NCBI RefSeq assembly: GCF_022398325.1
Contig: NZ_JAKEVD010000020.1
Location: 39,838-84,257, forward strand
Source: Shewanella sp. Isolate13
GTDB taxonomy: Bacteria; Pseudomonadota; Gammaproteobacteria; Enterobacterales; Shewanellaceae
Reading direction: 5' to 3'
DNA length: 44,420 bases
The position numbers and the translations under genes were made by a program. Positions 1 through 9,230 of this stretch are shown piece after piece. The notes under the pieces are model-generated. The model was given only the letters and a program-made list of their open reading frames with translations. It made no database searches and had not been told where the DNA came from. Positions within the stretch are counted from its first letter, which is position 1. Each line of letters opens with the position of its first letter.

Positions 1-294
1 GTCTCAGCCTTCCCGTCTCAGCCTTCCCGTCTCAGCCTTACCGTCTTAGCCTTACCGTCTTAACCTTACCGTCTTAACCTTATCGTCTCAGCCTTATCGT
101 CTCAGCCTTACCGTCTCAGCCTTACCGTTTTAGCCTTACCGTCTAAGCCTTATCGTCTCAGCCTTATCGTCTTAGCCTTATCGTCTTAACCTTATCGTCT
201 TAGCCTTACCGTCTCAGCCTTACCGTCTTAACCTTACCGTCTCAGCCTTATCGTCTTAGCCTTCCCGTCTCAGCCTTACCGTCTTAGCTTTCCT
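1..294. repeat. 14-bp tandem repeat array, 21 units
   Basis: The sequence is a head-to-tail array of a 14-base unit of the form GTCTYARCCTTMYC. The phase never slips: unit 21 starts at 281, exactly 20 x 14 + 1. Units vary mainly at four positions (C/T, A/G, A/C and C/T), and the last unit is degenerate. The plus strand is strongly pyrimidine-rich. The array begins at the window edge, so it probably continues outside. It lies just past the 3' end of prpE (stop at 313). Since 14 is not a multiple of three and no ORF spans it, it is non-coding. No gene lies between 1 and 312. Confidence 0.95.
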
Positions 295-312
295 CGTTCC
301 TAGAACCTTCTT

Positions 313-2217
313 TTAAACATGTGCATCGGCATAACCCATGCGGGTTAAGGTGTTACGCACGATATCCAGTGTGGCAGGATCCTCGATAGTCGCAGGTACC
401 TTGTAGCTTTGATTGTCGGCAATATTACGCATGGTGCCACGTAAAATCTTGCCACTTCGGGTCTTGGGCAGCTTCTGCACCGCGCTCACCAGTCTGAAAG
501 ATGCCACCGGTCCTATCTCTTGACGCACTAAGCTCATCAACTGGCTGTTGAGTTCATCATCACTCAAGTTAGCGCCTTTCTTCAATACCACCAGCCCTAA
601 GGGCACTTGCCCCTTGAGCACATCTTTAACACCAATGACAGCCGCCTCGGCTACCGCCTCATGTTGACAAAGCACCTCTTCAAAACGCCCCGTTGAGAGT
701 CGGTGACCCGCCACGTTAATGATGTCATCGATGCGACTCATAATATAAAGATAGCCATCTTCATCTTTATAGCCTGCATCCCCCGTCAAGTAATAGCCTG
801 GATACATGGAAAGATAACTATTTTGAAAGCGCTGCTCATTTTGCCAAAGCGTGGTTAATGTGCCTGGTGGCAGTGGCAATTTAATCACCACATGACCTGA
901 CTCATTGGCCTCGACTTCATCGCCCATCACATCGACCACATCAATTTGATAACCGGGCACCGCTAATGCAGGAGAGCCAGCCTTGACCGCAACAGGCGCA
1001 TATCCCATCAAATTGGCCGCCACAGGCCAACCTGTTTCAGTCTGCCACCAATGATCGATCACCGGCTTTTGTAGTTTATCTTCCGCCCAATGCAGCGTAT
1101 CGGGATCGCAACGTTCACCGGCTAAGAACACATTCTTTAGGCAAGTTAAATCCACGTTTTGTAGATAATCCCCGTTAGGATCATCACGCTTAATCGCACG
1201 AATAGCGGTTGGTGCAGTAAAGAAACTCTTCACCTTATACTTAGCAATCGTGCGCCAAAATGCGCCAGGATCTGGTGTGCCTACAGGCTTGCCTTCATAT
1301 AAGATACTCGTTGCCCCCACCAGCAGTGGGCCATAGACGATATAGGAGTGCCCCACGACCCAGCCGACGTCGGAGGCCGCCCAAAATGCGTCACCCGTAT
1401 TGATGTCGTAGATATGTTTCATTGACCACGCGAGTGCTACAGCATGACCGCCGTTATCACGTACCACCCCTTTAGGCTGACCAGTGGTCCCTGAGGTATA
1501 AAGTACATATAACGGGTCGGTAGCATCGAGGGGAAGGCAATCGATATTAGGCGCAGCAGCCATTGCCGACTGCCAATCACAGTCACGCTCTGGCTGCAAA
1601 TGAGCCTCTAGCTGACTTCTGTTTAATATTAAACAGCGCTCCACCTTATGAGTGGCTTGCTCAAGCGCATCGTCGAGCAAAGGCTTATAAGCGATAACCC
1701 CGGATGGTTCGATACCGCAAGAGGCGGAAAGGACCAGCTTAGGTTTTGCATCGTTAATTCTGGTAGCCAGCTCATTTGCCGCAAAGCCACCAAATACTAC
1801 GGAGTGAATCGCACCGATACGCGCACAGGCCAACATGGCAAATGCGGTTTCAGGCACCATAGGCATATAGATCACGACTCTGTCGCCTTTCTTGACCCCG
1901 ACAGAGTCCATATAACCTGCAAGCCGGCTTACCTGCGCTTGCAGTTCCCGATAAGAGATCCCGTACTCACTCTCAGTAACCGGGCTGACGTATTGCAAGG
2001 CGATTTGATCGCCTCGCCCAGCGTCAACATGTCTATCGACCGCGTTATAACAGGTGTTCATCTTGCCACCTTTAAACCAGTGGTAAAAAGGCGCGTCAGT
2101 CTCATCTAAAACCGTATCCCATGACGAGAACCAATCTATTGCATTGGCAGCCTCGGCCCAAAAGGTTTCGGGCTGGGCGATGGATTTGGCATGTAGTTGC
2201 TTATTTTTATCTATCAC
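313..2217 (-). CDS. prpE: Propionyl-CoA synthetase (PrpE-type acyl-CoA synthetase)
   Basis: This 634-residue AMP-forming acyl-CoA ligase activates a short-chain acid, most likely propionate, with ATP and CoA in the cytoplasm. The P-loop-like adenylation motif TSGTTGQPKGVVRDNGG lies near residue 240, followed by the WWQTETGWP motif. The C-terminal hinge reads DDIINVAGHRLSTG, and the PKTRSGKILRGTMR segment carries the catalytic lysine. The VRDNGGH and GHRLSTG variants are typical of PrpE rather than Acs, and the length fits. The start is GTG, with a GGAG about 10 bases upstream. It is divergent from liuR and shares a 362-bp intergenic region with it. Leucine and other branched-chain catabolism can yield propionate, which fits the location. 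Acetate or another short acid cannot be excluded as the substrate. Confidence 0.88.
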   Translation of the reverse strand: MIDKNKQLHAKSIAQPETFWAEAANAIDWFSSWDTVLDETDAPFYHWFKGGKMNTCYNAVDRHVDAGRGDQIALQYVSPVTESEYGISYRELQAQVSRLAGYMDSVGVKKGDRVVIYMPMVPETAFAMLACARIGAIHSVVFGGFAANELATRINDAKPKLVLSASCGIEPSGVIAYKPLLDDALEQATHKVERCLILNRSQLEAHLQPERDCDWQSAMAAAPNIDCLPLDATDPLYVLYTSGTTGQPKGVVRDNGGHAVALAWSMKHIYDINTGDAFWAASDVGWVVGHSYIVYGPLLVGATSILYEGKPVGTPDPGAFWRTIAKYKVKSFFTAPTAIRAIKRDDPNGDYLQNVDLTCLKNVFLAGERCDPDTLHWAEDKLQKPVIDHWWQTETGWPVAANLMGYAPVAVKAGSPALAVPGYQIDVVDVMGDEVEANESGHVVIKLPLPPGTLTTLWQNEQRFQNSYLSMYPGYYLTGDAGYKDEDGYLYIMSRIDDIINVAGHRLSTGRFEEVLCQHEAVAEAAVIGVKDVLKGQVPLGLVVLKKGANLSDDELNSQLMSLVRQEIGPVASFRLVSAVQKLPKTRSGKILRGTMRNIADNQSYKVPATIEDPATLDIVRNTLTRMGYADAHV

Positions 2218-2579
2218 AATGCTGACTCCACTTGCTAAAACTCAGCCAAATAGCGCCTTGCAGCCCTAGATAGTGAGTGATTTATGTCCATTTTATGCTT
2301 AACAGCATTATGCTACCGCGCTAAAAAAATCCCCATTAGACCTTAGAATAAGGTCGTAAACTGCAATGTGCACACTCAAGCAACCCTAGATAAAAACAGC
2401 GCAACAAATTGTTTTTAAAGACTAAAAACACAAGCGGTATTATTGATAACTCTCACTAACTTGGCTCTTGTGGCACGTGCCATTGACATGAAAACCATTC
2501 TCCGTGACGCCCATAAACTTTACCTTTACGTAAACTTCATATATCGTGCAGTAAATGTAAACAAATATGGTGTTTTTTG
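2218..2579. other. prpE-liuR divergent intergenic region
   Basis: This 362-bp region contains no ORF of note. It holds the promoters of prpE (minus) and liuR (plus) and, near its liuR end, the LiuR-like operator at 2519-2534. The prpE half is AT-rich; I see no second clear operator near prpE. Confidence 0.7.
2519..2534 (+). promoter_or_regulatory. Putative LiuR operator upstream of liuR
   Basis: The 16-mer TTTACCTTTACGTAAA is an imperfect palindrome 46 bp upstream of the liuR ATG. It agrees at 12 of 16 positions with the perfect palindrome upstream of etfB (44247-44262). Its first six bases can serve as a -35 (TTTACC); with a 17-base spacer this gives a -10 of TATCGT, the same geometry as at etfB. 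A weaker related half-site lies at about 2548-2563. LiuR is the obvious candidate regulator because its gene follows directly. Confidence 0.65.
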
Positions 2580-2978
2580 ATGGTAGAGAATCAACTCCCA
2601 CAAACGACATACTCAATCAGTGATCTATCCAAAGAGTTTGATATCACTACCCGCAGTATTCGTTTCTATGAAGACCAAGGCCTTCTCAAGCCTAAGCGTC
2701 GTGGTCAAACACGGATCTACAGTCTTAAGGATAGAGTCAGGCTCAAGCTTATTCTGCGAGGTAAGCGTTTAGGCTTCTCATTGGCCGAAACAAGGCGACT
2801 ATTTGAGCTTTACGATGCGGATAAGAATAGCAGTAGCCAACTTCACACCATGCTCGAACTAGTCGAAGAGAAAAAAGTATCGCTGCAGCAACAGATGGAT
2901 GACATCAAGGTCGTGCTGATGGAGCTTAACTCGGCGGAGCAGCAATGCCGTGACGCGTTAGCCAACAATGCCCAATAG
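2580..2978 (+). CDS. liuR: MerR-family regulator of branched-chain acid catabolism, LiuR
   Basis: A 132-residue MerR-family transcription factor. The N-terminal winged helix-turn-helix carries the pattern FDITTRSIRFYEDQGLLKP, then RRGQTRIYSLKDRVRLKLIL and GFSLAETRRLF. The C-terminal third is a coiled-coil dimerisation helix (LELVEEKKVSLQQQMDDIKVV). There is no cysteine metal-binding loop like that of MerR or CueR, which fits an acyl-CoA or metabolite sensor. I placed the start at the ATG (2580) rather than the TTG one codon earlier; neither has a strong ribosome-binding site. It is the first gene of the liu cluster and probably represses it and itself through the palindrome at 2519. The name rests on family features plus operon context. 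Confidence 0.9.
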   Translation: MVENQLPQTTYSISDLSKEFDITTRSIRFYEDQGLLKPKRRGQTRIYSLKDRVRLKLILRGKRLGFSLAETRRLFELYDADKNSSSQLHTMLELVEEKKVSLQQQMDDIKVVLMELNSAEQQCRDALANNAQ

Positions 2979-3152
2979 CGCATTGGCTTATGAAAGCAAT
3001 GCTCAATAAAACAAGGTCCAACATAAGGGCAAGCGTTGCTAGCAACTCGTCACATAAAAACAGTGTAAACACATAATAATGAAATAAATCACAAGTATCA
3101 CGGCGAAGATCGGTGAACTTGAATCCAAACAAAATTGACAGGACACAAGCAG

Positions 3153-4322
3153 ATGACTCAACTCTACACCTCTCTAAACTTTGGCCTCGGTGAAGAGGTC
3201 GATATGTTACGTGATGCGGTGCAAAGCTTCGCCGCCAACGAAATCGCCCCTATCGCCGCAAAAACCGATCTCGATAATGCTTTCCCCAATGAGCTTTGGC
3301 CGGTTCTAGGTGACATGGGACTGCTGGGTGTCACGGTTTCAGAGGAGTATGGTGGCGCAGATATGGGCTACCTTGCCCATGTGGTCGCCATGGAGGAGAT
3401 CTCACGAGCATCGGCTTCCATTGGCCTAAGCTATGGCGCTCATTCTAATCTGTGTGTTAACCAAATTAACCGTAACGGTAACAGCGAACAAAAAGCCAAG
3501 TATCTACCTAAGCTGATCACAGGCGAACACATTGGCGCACTTGCCATGAGTGAGCCCAATGCAGGCTCAGATGTAGTATCCATGAAGCTACATGCTCGCA
3601 AGGAAGGCGATAGATACATACTCAACGGCAACAAGATGTGGATTACTAACGGGCCTGACGCCCACACTTATGTCATCTACGCCAAAACCGATCTCGATAA
3701 GGGTGCCCACGGCATCACTGCATTTATCGTCGAGCGTGGCTTTAAAGGTTTTTCTCAGGCACAGAAGCTCGACAAGCTAGGTATGCGCGGCTCCAATACC
3801 TGTGAACTGGTATTTGAAGATTGCGAAGTACCAGAAGAGAACATTTTGGGTGGCCTCAATAACGGTGTAAAGGTGTTGATGAGCGGACTCGATTACGAGC
3901 GCGTTGTGCTCTCTGGTGGCCCACTTGGGATCATGACCGCCTGTATGGATATCGTCGTACCCTATATTCATGAGCGTGAGCAATTTGGTAAGTCTATCGG
4001 TCAGTTCCAGCTAGTACAGGGCAAACTTGCCGATATGTACACCGGCATGAATGCCGCCAAGTCTTACATCTACAACGTGGCTAAATCTTGCGATCGCGGT
4101 GAAACAACACGTAAAGATGCGGCCGGCGCCATCCTCTATTCAGCAGAATTAGCCACCAAGATGGCGCTCGATGCCATCCAACTGCTTGGCGGTAACGGGT
4201 ATGTCAACGAATACGCCACAGGTCGACTGCTGCGAGACGCCAAGCTCTATGAGATTGGTGCGGGTACATCAGAAATTCGCCGTATGTTGATTGGCCGTGA
4301 GCTATTTAACGAATCAAAGTAA
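3153..4322 (+). CDS. liuA: Isovaleryl-CoA dehydrogenase
   Basis: A 389-residue FAD-dependent acyl-CoA dehydrogenase that oxidises isovaleryl-CoA to 3-methylcrotonyl-CoA and passes electrons to ETF. The acyl-CoA dehydrogenase signatures [32 protein letters not shown] and [16 protein letters not shown] are present, as is a C-terminal [18 protein letters not shown]. The glutamate in [13 protein letters not shown] sits where isovaleryl-CoA dehydrogenases place their catalytic base, unlike medium-chain enzymes. The start is the ATG preceded by AGGA, not the TTG 18 bases earlier. It lies 174 bp after liuR. The ETF partner is encoded at the far end of this window (42467-44139). Confidence 0.93.
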   Translation: MTQLYTSLNFGLGEEVDMLRDAVQSFAANEIAPIAAKTDLDNAFPNELWPVLGDMGLLGVTVSEEYGGADMGYLAHVVAMEEISRASASIGLSYGAHSNLCVNQINRNGNSEQKAKYLPKLITGEHIGALAMSEPNAGSDVVSMKLHARKEGDRYILNGNKMWITNGPDAHTYVIYAKTDLDKGAHGITAFIVERGFKGFSQAQKLDKLGMRGSNTCELVFEDCEVPEENILGGLNNGVKVLMSGLDYERVVLSGGPLGIMTACMDIVVPYIHEREQFGKSIGQFQLVQGKLADMYTGMNAAKSYIYNVAKSCDRGETTRKDAAGAILYSAELATKMALDAIQLLGGNGYVNEYATGRLLRDAKLYEIGAGTSEIRRMLIGRELFNESK

Positions 4323-4361
4323 GGCCTATGCCCTGTCCCATAAGGTAATAAGTAATGAATA

Positions 4362-4386
4362 AAGGCGGCTCGCCATTAGCCGCCTT
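4362..4386 (+). other. Hairpin between liuA and liuB
   Basis: Perfect 9-bp stem AAGGCGGCT / AGCCGCCTT with a 7-base loop in the 93-bp gap between liuA and liuB. No T-run follows, so it is more likely an mRNA-stabilising or processing hairpin than a terminator. Confidence 0.6.
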
Positions 4387-4415
4387 ACTCTGACCGATTC
4401 AAAAGGATTGAAATT

Positions 4416-6023
4416 GTGACGCAACTTAGCAGCCGTATTAATGCACGTAGCGATGAGTTTAAAGCTAAATTTGATGACATGGCTACCGTGGTTCAAGACT
4501 TAAAGTTAAAGCTCCAGCAAATTGAGCAAGGCGGCGGAGAAGTCGCTCGCAACCGCCACCTTTCACGAGGTAAGTTGCTGCCACGCCAGCGTGTCGAAAA
4601 ACTACTGGATCCCGGCTCCCCCTTCCTAGAAATCTCCCAGTTTGCCGCCTATGAGCTTTATGAAGATGTGGTACCCGCAGCAGGGGTTATCGCAGGTATA
4701 GGCCGCGTCAGCGGTGTCGAGTGCATGATTATCGCCAACGATGCCACTGTAAAAGGCGGTACCTATTACCCTGTTACGGTGAAAAAGCATCTACGTGCCC
4801 AAGATATTGCCAGTCGCTGTCACCTGCCCTGTATCTATCTGGTCGATTCAGGCGGCGCAAACCTGCCTCGTCAAGATGAAGTGTTTCCTGATAGGGATCA
4901 TTTCGGCCGCATCTTCTATAACCAGGCGCAGATGTCAGCTAAAGGCATTCCACAGATCGCCGTGGTAATGGGACTTTGTACTGCCGGTGGCGCCTATGTA
5001 CCCGCGATGGCCGATGAATCGATTATTGTTAAAGAGCAAGGCACCATCTTCTTAGCGGGGCCGCCACTGGTAAAAGCGGCAACGGGTGAGGAGGTGAGCA
5101 CCGAAGAACTAGGCGGCGCCGAGGTGCACACCAAAATTTCAGGTGTTGCTGACCATATGGCACAAAACGATGAACATGCCCTCGAGCTTGCCCGTCAGGC
5201 CGTGACTCGCCTCAATCACCAAAAACAAATTCGCGCTCAATTAAGCCCGACAAAACCACCCAAGTTTGATATCAACGAGCTTTACGGCATTGTCGGTACC
5301 GATCTTAAAAAGCCATTTGATGTAAAAGAGGTCATCGCTCGTTTAGTCGATGATTCTGATTTTGATGAGTTTAAAGCAAATTACGGCAACACCTTAGTCT
5401 GCGGCTTTGCCCGTATTCACGGCTACCCAGTGGGTATTGTGGCCAATAACGGCATCTTATTTTCAGAGTCGGCGCAAAAAGGCGCTCACTTCATTGAGCT
5501 ATGCTGCCAACGCAAGATCCCACTTTTGTTCCTGCAAAATATTACTGGCTTTATGGTGGGTAAAAAGTACGAGCATGAAGGCATCGCTAAGCACGGCGCT
5601 AAGATGGTGACCGCAGTGTCCTGTGCCAATGTCCCTAAGTTCACCGTGATTATTGGCGGCAGCTATGGCGCAGGTAACTACGGTATGTGCGGCCGCGCAT
5701 TCGAGCCGACTATGATGTGGATGTGGCCCAATGCTCGCATCTCGGTGATGGGCGGAGAGCAAGCCGCAGGCGTATTGGCGACAGTCAAACGCGATGGCCT
5801 CGCCCGCAAAGGGGTTAAGTGGTCTGCCCAAGAAGAGCAAGACTTCCGTCAGCCAATTGTCGATAAGTATGAACAGGAGGGTCATCCCTACCACGCGAGC
5901 GCCCGATTATGGGATGACGGCATTATCGACCCAGCTCAAACCCGTGACGTTGTTGGTTTAGCCTTATCTGCCGCGCTAAACGCGCCGATTGAAGACACTA
6001 AGTTTGGCGTATTCCGTATGTAA
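4416..6023 (+). CDS. liuB: Methylcrotonyl-CoA carboxylase, carboxyltransferase (beta) subunit
   Basis: A 535-residue carboxyltransferase subunit that moves the carboxyl group from carboxybiotin (on LiuD) to 3-methylcrotonyl-CoA, giving 3-methylglutaconyl-CoA. The N half has the [22 protein letters not shown] segment and [17 protein letters not shown]. The C half has [38 protein letters not shown] and the [13 protein letters not shown] oxyanion-hole region typical of MCC and propionyl-CoA carboxylase beta subunits. GTG is the start, with AAAGGA upstream. The operon position (after liuA, before liuC and liuD) points to methylcrotonyl-CoA rather than propionyl-CoA as substrate. Confidence 0.93.
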   Translation: MTQLSSRINARSDEFKAKFDDMATVVQDLKLKLQQIEQGGGEVARNRHLSRGKLLPRQRVEKLLDPGSPFLEISQFAAYELYEDVVPAAGVIAGIGRVSGVECMIIANDATVKGGTYYPVTVKKHLRAQDIASRCHLPCIYLVDSGGANLPRQDEVFPDRDHFGRIFYNQAQMSAKGIPQIAVVMGLCTAGGAYVPAMADESIIVKEQGTIFLAGPPLVKAATGEEVSTEELGGAEVHTKISGVADHMAQNDEHALELARQAVTRLNHQKQIRAQLSPTKPPKFDINELYGIVGTDLKKPFDVKEVIARLVDDSDFDEFKANYGNTLVCGFARIHGYPVGIVANNGILFSESAQKGAHFIELCCQRKIPLLFLQNITGFMVGKKYEHEGIAKHGAKMVTAVSCANVPKFTVIIGGSYGAGNYGMCGRAFEPTMMWMWPNARISVMGGEQAAGVLATVKRDGLARKGVKWSAQEEQDFRQPIVDKYEQEGHPYHASARLWDDGIIDPAQTRDVVGLALSAALNAPIEDTKFGVFRM

Positions 6024-6080
6024 CCCATTCCTGGGATACATAGAAAACATCGACTTAGAAAACACAATGGACAGATAACA

Positions 6081-6962
6081 ATGAACAACTCAGTCACAAT
6101 AGATACCGCACTACTCAGTCAACAATTACAGTATGTAAGTTGTGAGCTCGATGGCGGCGTAGCACAGATGGTGCTCAACCGAGCCGACAAGCATAACGCC
6201 TTCGATGAGGTGATGATTAGTGAAATGATTAAGGTGCTAGAACACTTCGGCCATCACCCTCAGTGTCAGGTCTTAGTGCTAAAAGCCAACGGTAAGAACT
6301 TTAGCGCCGGAGCAGACCTAAATTGGATGCGCAAGCAAGCCAAGATGGATTTTGAGCAGAACCTTAGCGATGCCAACGAGCTTGCCAAGCTCATGTCATT
6401 GCTGGACAAATTCCCAAAACCAACCATCGCCTTAGTACAGGGCGCCGCTTTTGGTGGCGCACTCGGCCTGATTTGCTGCAGCGATATCGCCATTGCCAAT
6501 CAGCGTGCCAGCTTTTGCTTAAGCGAAGTCAAACTTGGGCTGATCCCAGCCGTAATTAGCCCTTATGTCACCCGCGCCATGGGCCAGCGTGCGGCTCGCC
6601 GTTACATGTTAACCGCCGAACGTTTTAACGCGCAAAAAGCCCTTGAACTGCAGATCATTCACGAGATCGATGATGAGCTAGAGATAGCAGCTCAACCCAT
6701 CATTGCCGCACTGCTCAGTAACAGTCCCCAGGGAATGGCTTGGGTGAAGACACTACTGTCGACCCTTGAAAACGGCGTAATAGACCAAGACACTTTAGAG
6801 CATACCAGTGAGCGCATTGCACGTATTCGCGTATCAGATGAAGGCCAAGAAGGACTCAATGCCTTTTTTGAAAAGCGCAGCCCACAATGGCCAACAACAG
6901 ATCACTGCCAATCTTGTACTAACAAAAATAATAATGACGCTAGCGAGCAAGGAGCCCAATAA
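6081..6962 (+). CDS. liuC: 3-methylglutaconyl-CoA hydratase (enoyl-CoA hydratase family)
   Basis: A 293-residue crotonase-fold enzyme expected to hydrate 3-methylglutaconyl-CoA to HMG-CoA. Crotonase landmarks are NRADKHNAFDE near residue 35, the first oxyanion-hole strand KNFSAGADLNWM near residue 75, and ALVQGAAFGGALGLICCSDIAIA near residue 120, followed by FCLSEVKLGLIPAVISPYV. The last roughly 25 residues (Asn/Gln-rich, after KRSPQWP) form a tail beyond the usual family end. The stop is one base before the liuD ATG, indicating tight co-translation. No strong ribosome-binding site precedes the ATG. Confidence 0.9.
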   Translation: MNNSVTIDTALLSQQLQYVSCELDGGVAQMVLNRADKHNAFDEVMISEMIKVLEHFGHHPQCQVLVLKANGKNFSAGADLNWMRKQAKMDFEQNLSDANELAKLMSLLDKFPKPTIALVQGAAFGGALGLICCSDIAIANQRASFCLSEVKLGLIPAVISPYVTRAMGQRAARRYMLTAERFNAQKALELQIIHEIDDELEIAAQPIIAALLSNSPQGMAWVKTLLSTLENGVIDQDTLEHTSERIARIRVSDEGQEGLNAFFEKRSPQWPTTDHCQSCTNKNNNDASEQGAQ

Positions 6963-6963
6963 C

Positions 6964-9081
6964 ATGTTCACTAAATTGCTAATTGCTAACCGCGGCGAAA
7001 TCGCCTGTAGGATTATCGACACAGCTAAAGCCATGGGTGTTCGCACTGTTGCACTGTATTCCGATGCCGACATTAATGCCCGCCATGTCGCCATGGCCGA
7101 TGAGGCGTTTTACCTAGGTGGTAGTGCACCTGCTGAGTCCTACCTTAAGGGCGATTTGATAATCGATATCGCCAAACAATCCGGCGCTCAAGCTATCCAC
7201 CCCGGTTATGGCTTCCTATCGGAAAACGCCGAGTTTGCCCTCAAGTGCGAGCTGGCCAATATTGCCTTTGTTGGCCCAAGCGCGGCAGCGATCGACTCGA
7301 TGGGCAGCAAGAGTGCCGCAAAAGCCATCATGGGGGCGGCTAACGTGCCTTTAGTTCCCGGCTATCACGGTGATGCGCAAGACGATGACTTGCTCGTTTC
7401 TGAGGCAAATAAGATGGGCTACCCTTTACTCATTAAAGCTGCCTTTGGTGGCGGTGGTAAGGGAATGCGCATCGTTGAAAACAGCAGCGAGGTGTTAGAG
7501 GCTATCCATTCAGCAAGACGTGAGGCCATCAGCTCATTTGGTAACGATAAGCTGTTGATGGAGCGCTATCTGCGTCAACCACGTCATGTCGAGGTCCAAG
7601 TCTTTGCCGACAGCCAAGGCAACTGTATCTATCTCTCAGACCGAGATTGCTCTATTCAACGCCGACATCAAAAGGTGGTTGAAGAGGCCCCGGCTCCCGG
7701 CCTAAGCGATGCACTCAGAGTTAAAATGGGTCAAGCCGCTGTCGCTGCCGCCAAAGCTATTAATTATGAAGGCGCAGGTACAGTTGAGTTCCTACTCGAT
7801 ACCGATGATAGTTTCTATTTTATGGAGATGAACACCCGCCTGCAGGTAGAGCATCCGGTAACCGAGTTAGTTACAGGCCAAGACCTAGTCAAATGGCAGC
7901 TAATGGTGGCCAGCGGTGGCGAGTTGCTTCTTAAACAAGATGAAGTGAAGATTAGCGGCCATGCTTTTGAGGTCCGTATTTACGCCGAAGATCCGCAAAA
8001 TGACTTTTTACCAGCAAGCGGCAAGCTCGACTTTTTACGTGAACCTGCACAAAGTCAATTTGTGCGTATCGACTCCGGCGTGCGTGAAAATGATGTGATC
8101 AGTAACTTTTACGACCCCATGATTTCAAAGCTTATCACTTGGGATGAATCACGTCCTCGCGCACTGCAGCGCTTAGTACACGCCTTAGATGATTATCAGA
8201 TCAGTGGTCTCAAGCATAATATTGAGTTCCTCGCCAACATTGCTAAGCACCCAGCCTTTAGCGATGCCAATTTCAGCACCGACTTTATCGAGCGTTATGG
8301 TGATGCACTACTAACAGCCCCAATCGAGGCAACGACACCAAGTAGCGATACAGCATTAGCATTAGCCGCGCTGTATCAGCTTTGTGCTCGTAAAAAACAA
8401 GCTAAAAGCGATGCACTAAGCAGCCATGATCCCCACTCGCCTTGGGGCGAAGTCAGTGGCTTTAGGCTCAACAGCGCTAGCCAGCACCAAGTGGCGTTAT
8501 TAGATGATAACCATGAGATTAACCATCTTGATTTAATTGAGACTCAAGTCGCTGGTCTGTCTCTATATCAACTGCAGCTTAACGACTGCTTGCTCTCCCT
8601 ATCGGGCGAGCTGATTGGAGAGACCTTACACGCCGAAATCAGCTATGACAGTGCACCGGCGGCGAAAAGCAATAGTCATAAAACTCATGTTCATAAGAGA
8701 CATGCTCACAAAATCAAAGTTCCCGTGAGCCAAGTCGGCGATGACTTTACCCTGTTTATTGACGCAACTAGCTATCACTACCGTGCGCTCCAGTCTGAAG
8801 TGATAGAAGAACAAGATAACTTAGAAGACAAACTCAAGGCTCCCATGAACGGCACCATAGTGACCCAGCTTGTCGCCGTTGGCGATAGCGTAAAAGCCGG
8901 TCAAGGCATCATGGTAATGGAAGCGATGAAGATGGAATACACCATAGAGTCCCCCTTTGACGGCATTGTCAGCGCGTTTTTCTTTGAGCCTGGTGAGCTC
9001 GTTAGTGATGGTATGTTACTTGCCGAGGTTGAGGCTGAAGTTGAAGCAGAAATAAGCCCAGAAAAGGAACAAGCGGGATGA
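6964..9081 (+). CDS. liuD: Methylcrotonyl-CoA carboxylase, biotin carboxylase/biotin carrier (alpha) subunit
   Basis: This 705-residue subunit carboxylates biotin with ATP and bicarbonate. The N-terminal biotin carboxylase begins LLIANRGEIACRIIDTAK, has the ATP-grasp glycine loop AFGGGGKGMRIV near residue 165 and the FMEMNTRLQVEHPVTE active-site segment. A middle linker contains a His/Lys-rich stretch (residues about 560-580). The C-terminal biotinyl domain ends with EAMKMEY; the acceptor is Lys656. I chose the ATG at 6964, preceded by AAGGAG, since upstream in-frame sequence overlaps liuC. The stop overlaps the ATG of the next mini-ORF (ATGA), and that mini-ORF duplicates this protein's C-terminal half-domain. 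Confidence 0.94.
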   Translation: MFTKLLIANRGEIACRIIDTAKAMGVRTVALYSDADINARHVAMADEAFYLGGSAPAESYLKGDLIIDIAKQSGAQAIHPGYGFLSENAEFALKCELANIAFVGPSAAAIDSMGSKSAAKAIMGAANVPLVPGYHGDAQDDDLLVSEANKMGYPLLIKAAFGGGGKGMRIVENSSEVLEAIHSARREAISSFGNDKLLMERYLRQPRHVEVQVFADSQGNCIYLSDRDCSIQRRHQKVVEEAPAPGLSDALRVKMGQAAVAAAKAINYEGAGTVEFLLDTDDSFYFMEMNTRLQVEHPVTELVTGQDLVKWQLMVASGGELLLKQDEVKISGHAFEVRIYAEDPQNDFLPASGKLDFLREPAQSQFVRIDSGVRENDVISNFYDPMISKLITWDESRPRALQRLVHALDDYQISGLKHNIEFLANIAKHPAFSDANFSTDFIERYGDALLTAPIEATTPSSDTALALAALYQLCARKKQAKSDALSSHDPHSPWGEVSGFRLNSASQHQVALLDDNHEINHLDLIETQVAGLSLYQLQLNDCLLSLSGELIGETLHAEISYDSAPAAKSNSHKTHVHKRHAHKIKVPVSQVGDDFTLFIDATSYHYRALQSEVIEEQDNLEDKLKAPMNGTIVTQLVAVGDSVKAGQGIMVMEAMKMEYTIESPFDGIVSAFFFEPGELVSDGMLLAEVEAEVEAEISPEKEQAG

Positions 9082-9230
9082 AGATGACTCATGTAATAAA
9101 CGCAATAGAGTCCCCCTTTGACGGTGTTGTTACAGCATTCTTCTTCGAGCCTGGTGAGCTCGTTAGTGATGGTGAACTGTTAGCTGAAGTTGAGCCAACA
9201 GCAACTGTGGCAGCGGAGGAAAGCGCATAA
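9078..9230 (+). CDS. 50-residue mini-ORF duplicating the C-terminal half of the LiuD biotinyl domain
   Basis: A short ORF starts at an ATG that overlaps the liuD stop (ATGA) and ends immediately before the liuE ATG. Its product begins MKMTHVINAIESPFDGVV and continues AFFFEPGELVSDGELLAEVE. LiuD after its biotin lysine reads MKMEYTIESPFDGIV and AFFFEPGELVSDGMLLAEVE. At DNA level, 8926-9033 and 9078-9190 are clearly duplicated, with an extra 9 bases after MKM and several substitutions, many of them synonymous (for example GGC/GGT, TTT/TTC, GAG/GAA). Only the half after the biotinyl hairpin turn is present, so a complete carrier domain cannot form alone. It may be a translated relic, a coupling device for liuE, or a small partner protein. 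The reading frame is open throughout. Confidence 0.55.
   Translation: MKMTHVINAIESPFDGVVTAFFFEPGELVSDGELLAEVEPTATVAAEESA

Noticed and set aside
1..294. CRISPR array
   Set aside because: The units are contiguous 14-mers with no unique spacers and no cas genes nearby.
1648..2109. 153-codon plus-strand ORF inside prpE
   Set aside because: Antisense shadow of a well-conserved acyl-CoA synthetase frame; low complexity in the other strand's codon pattern explains its length.
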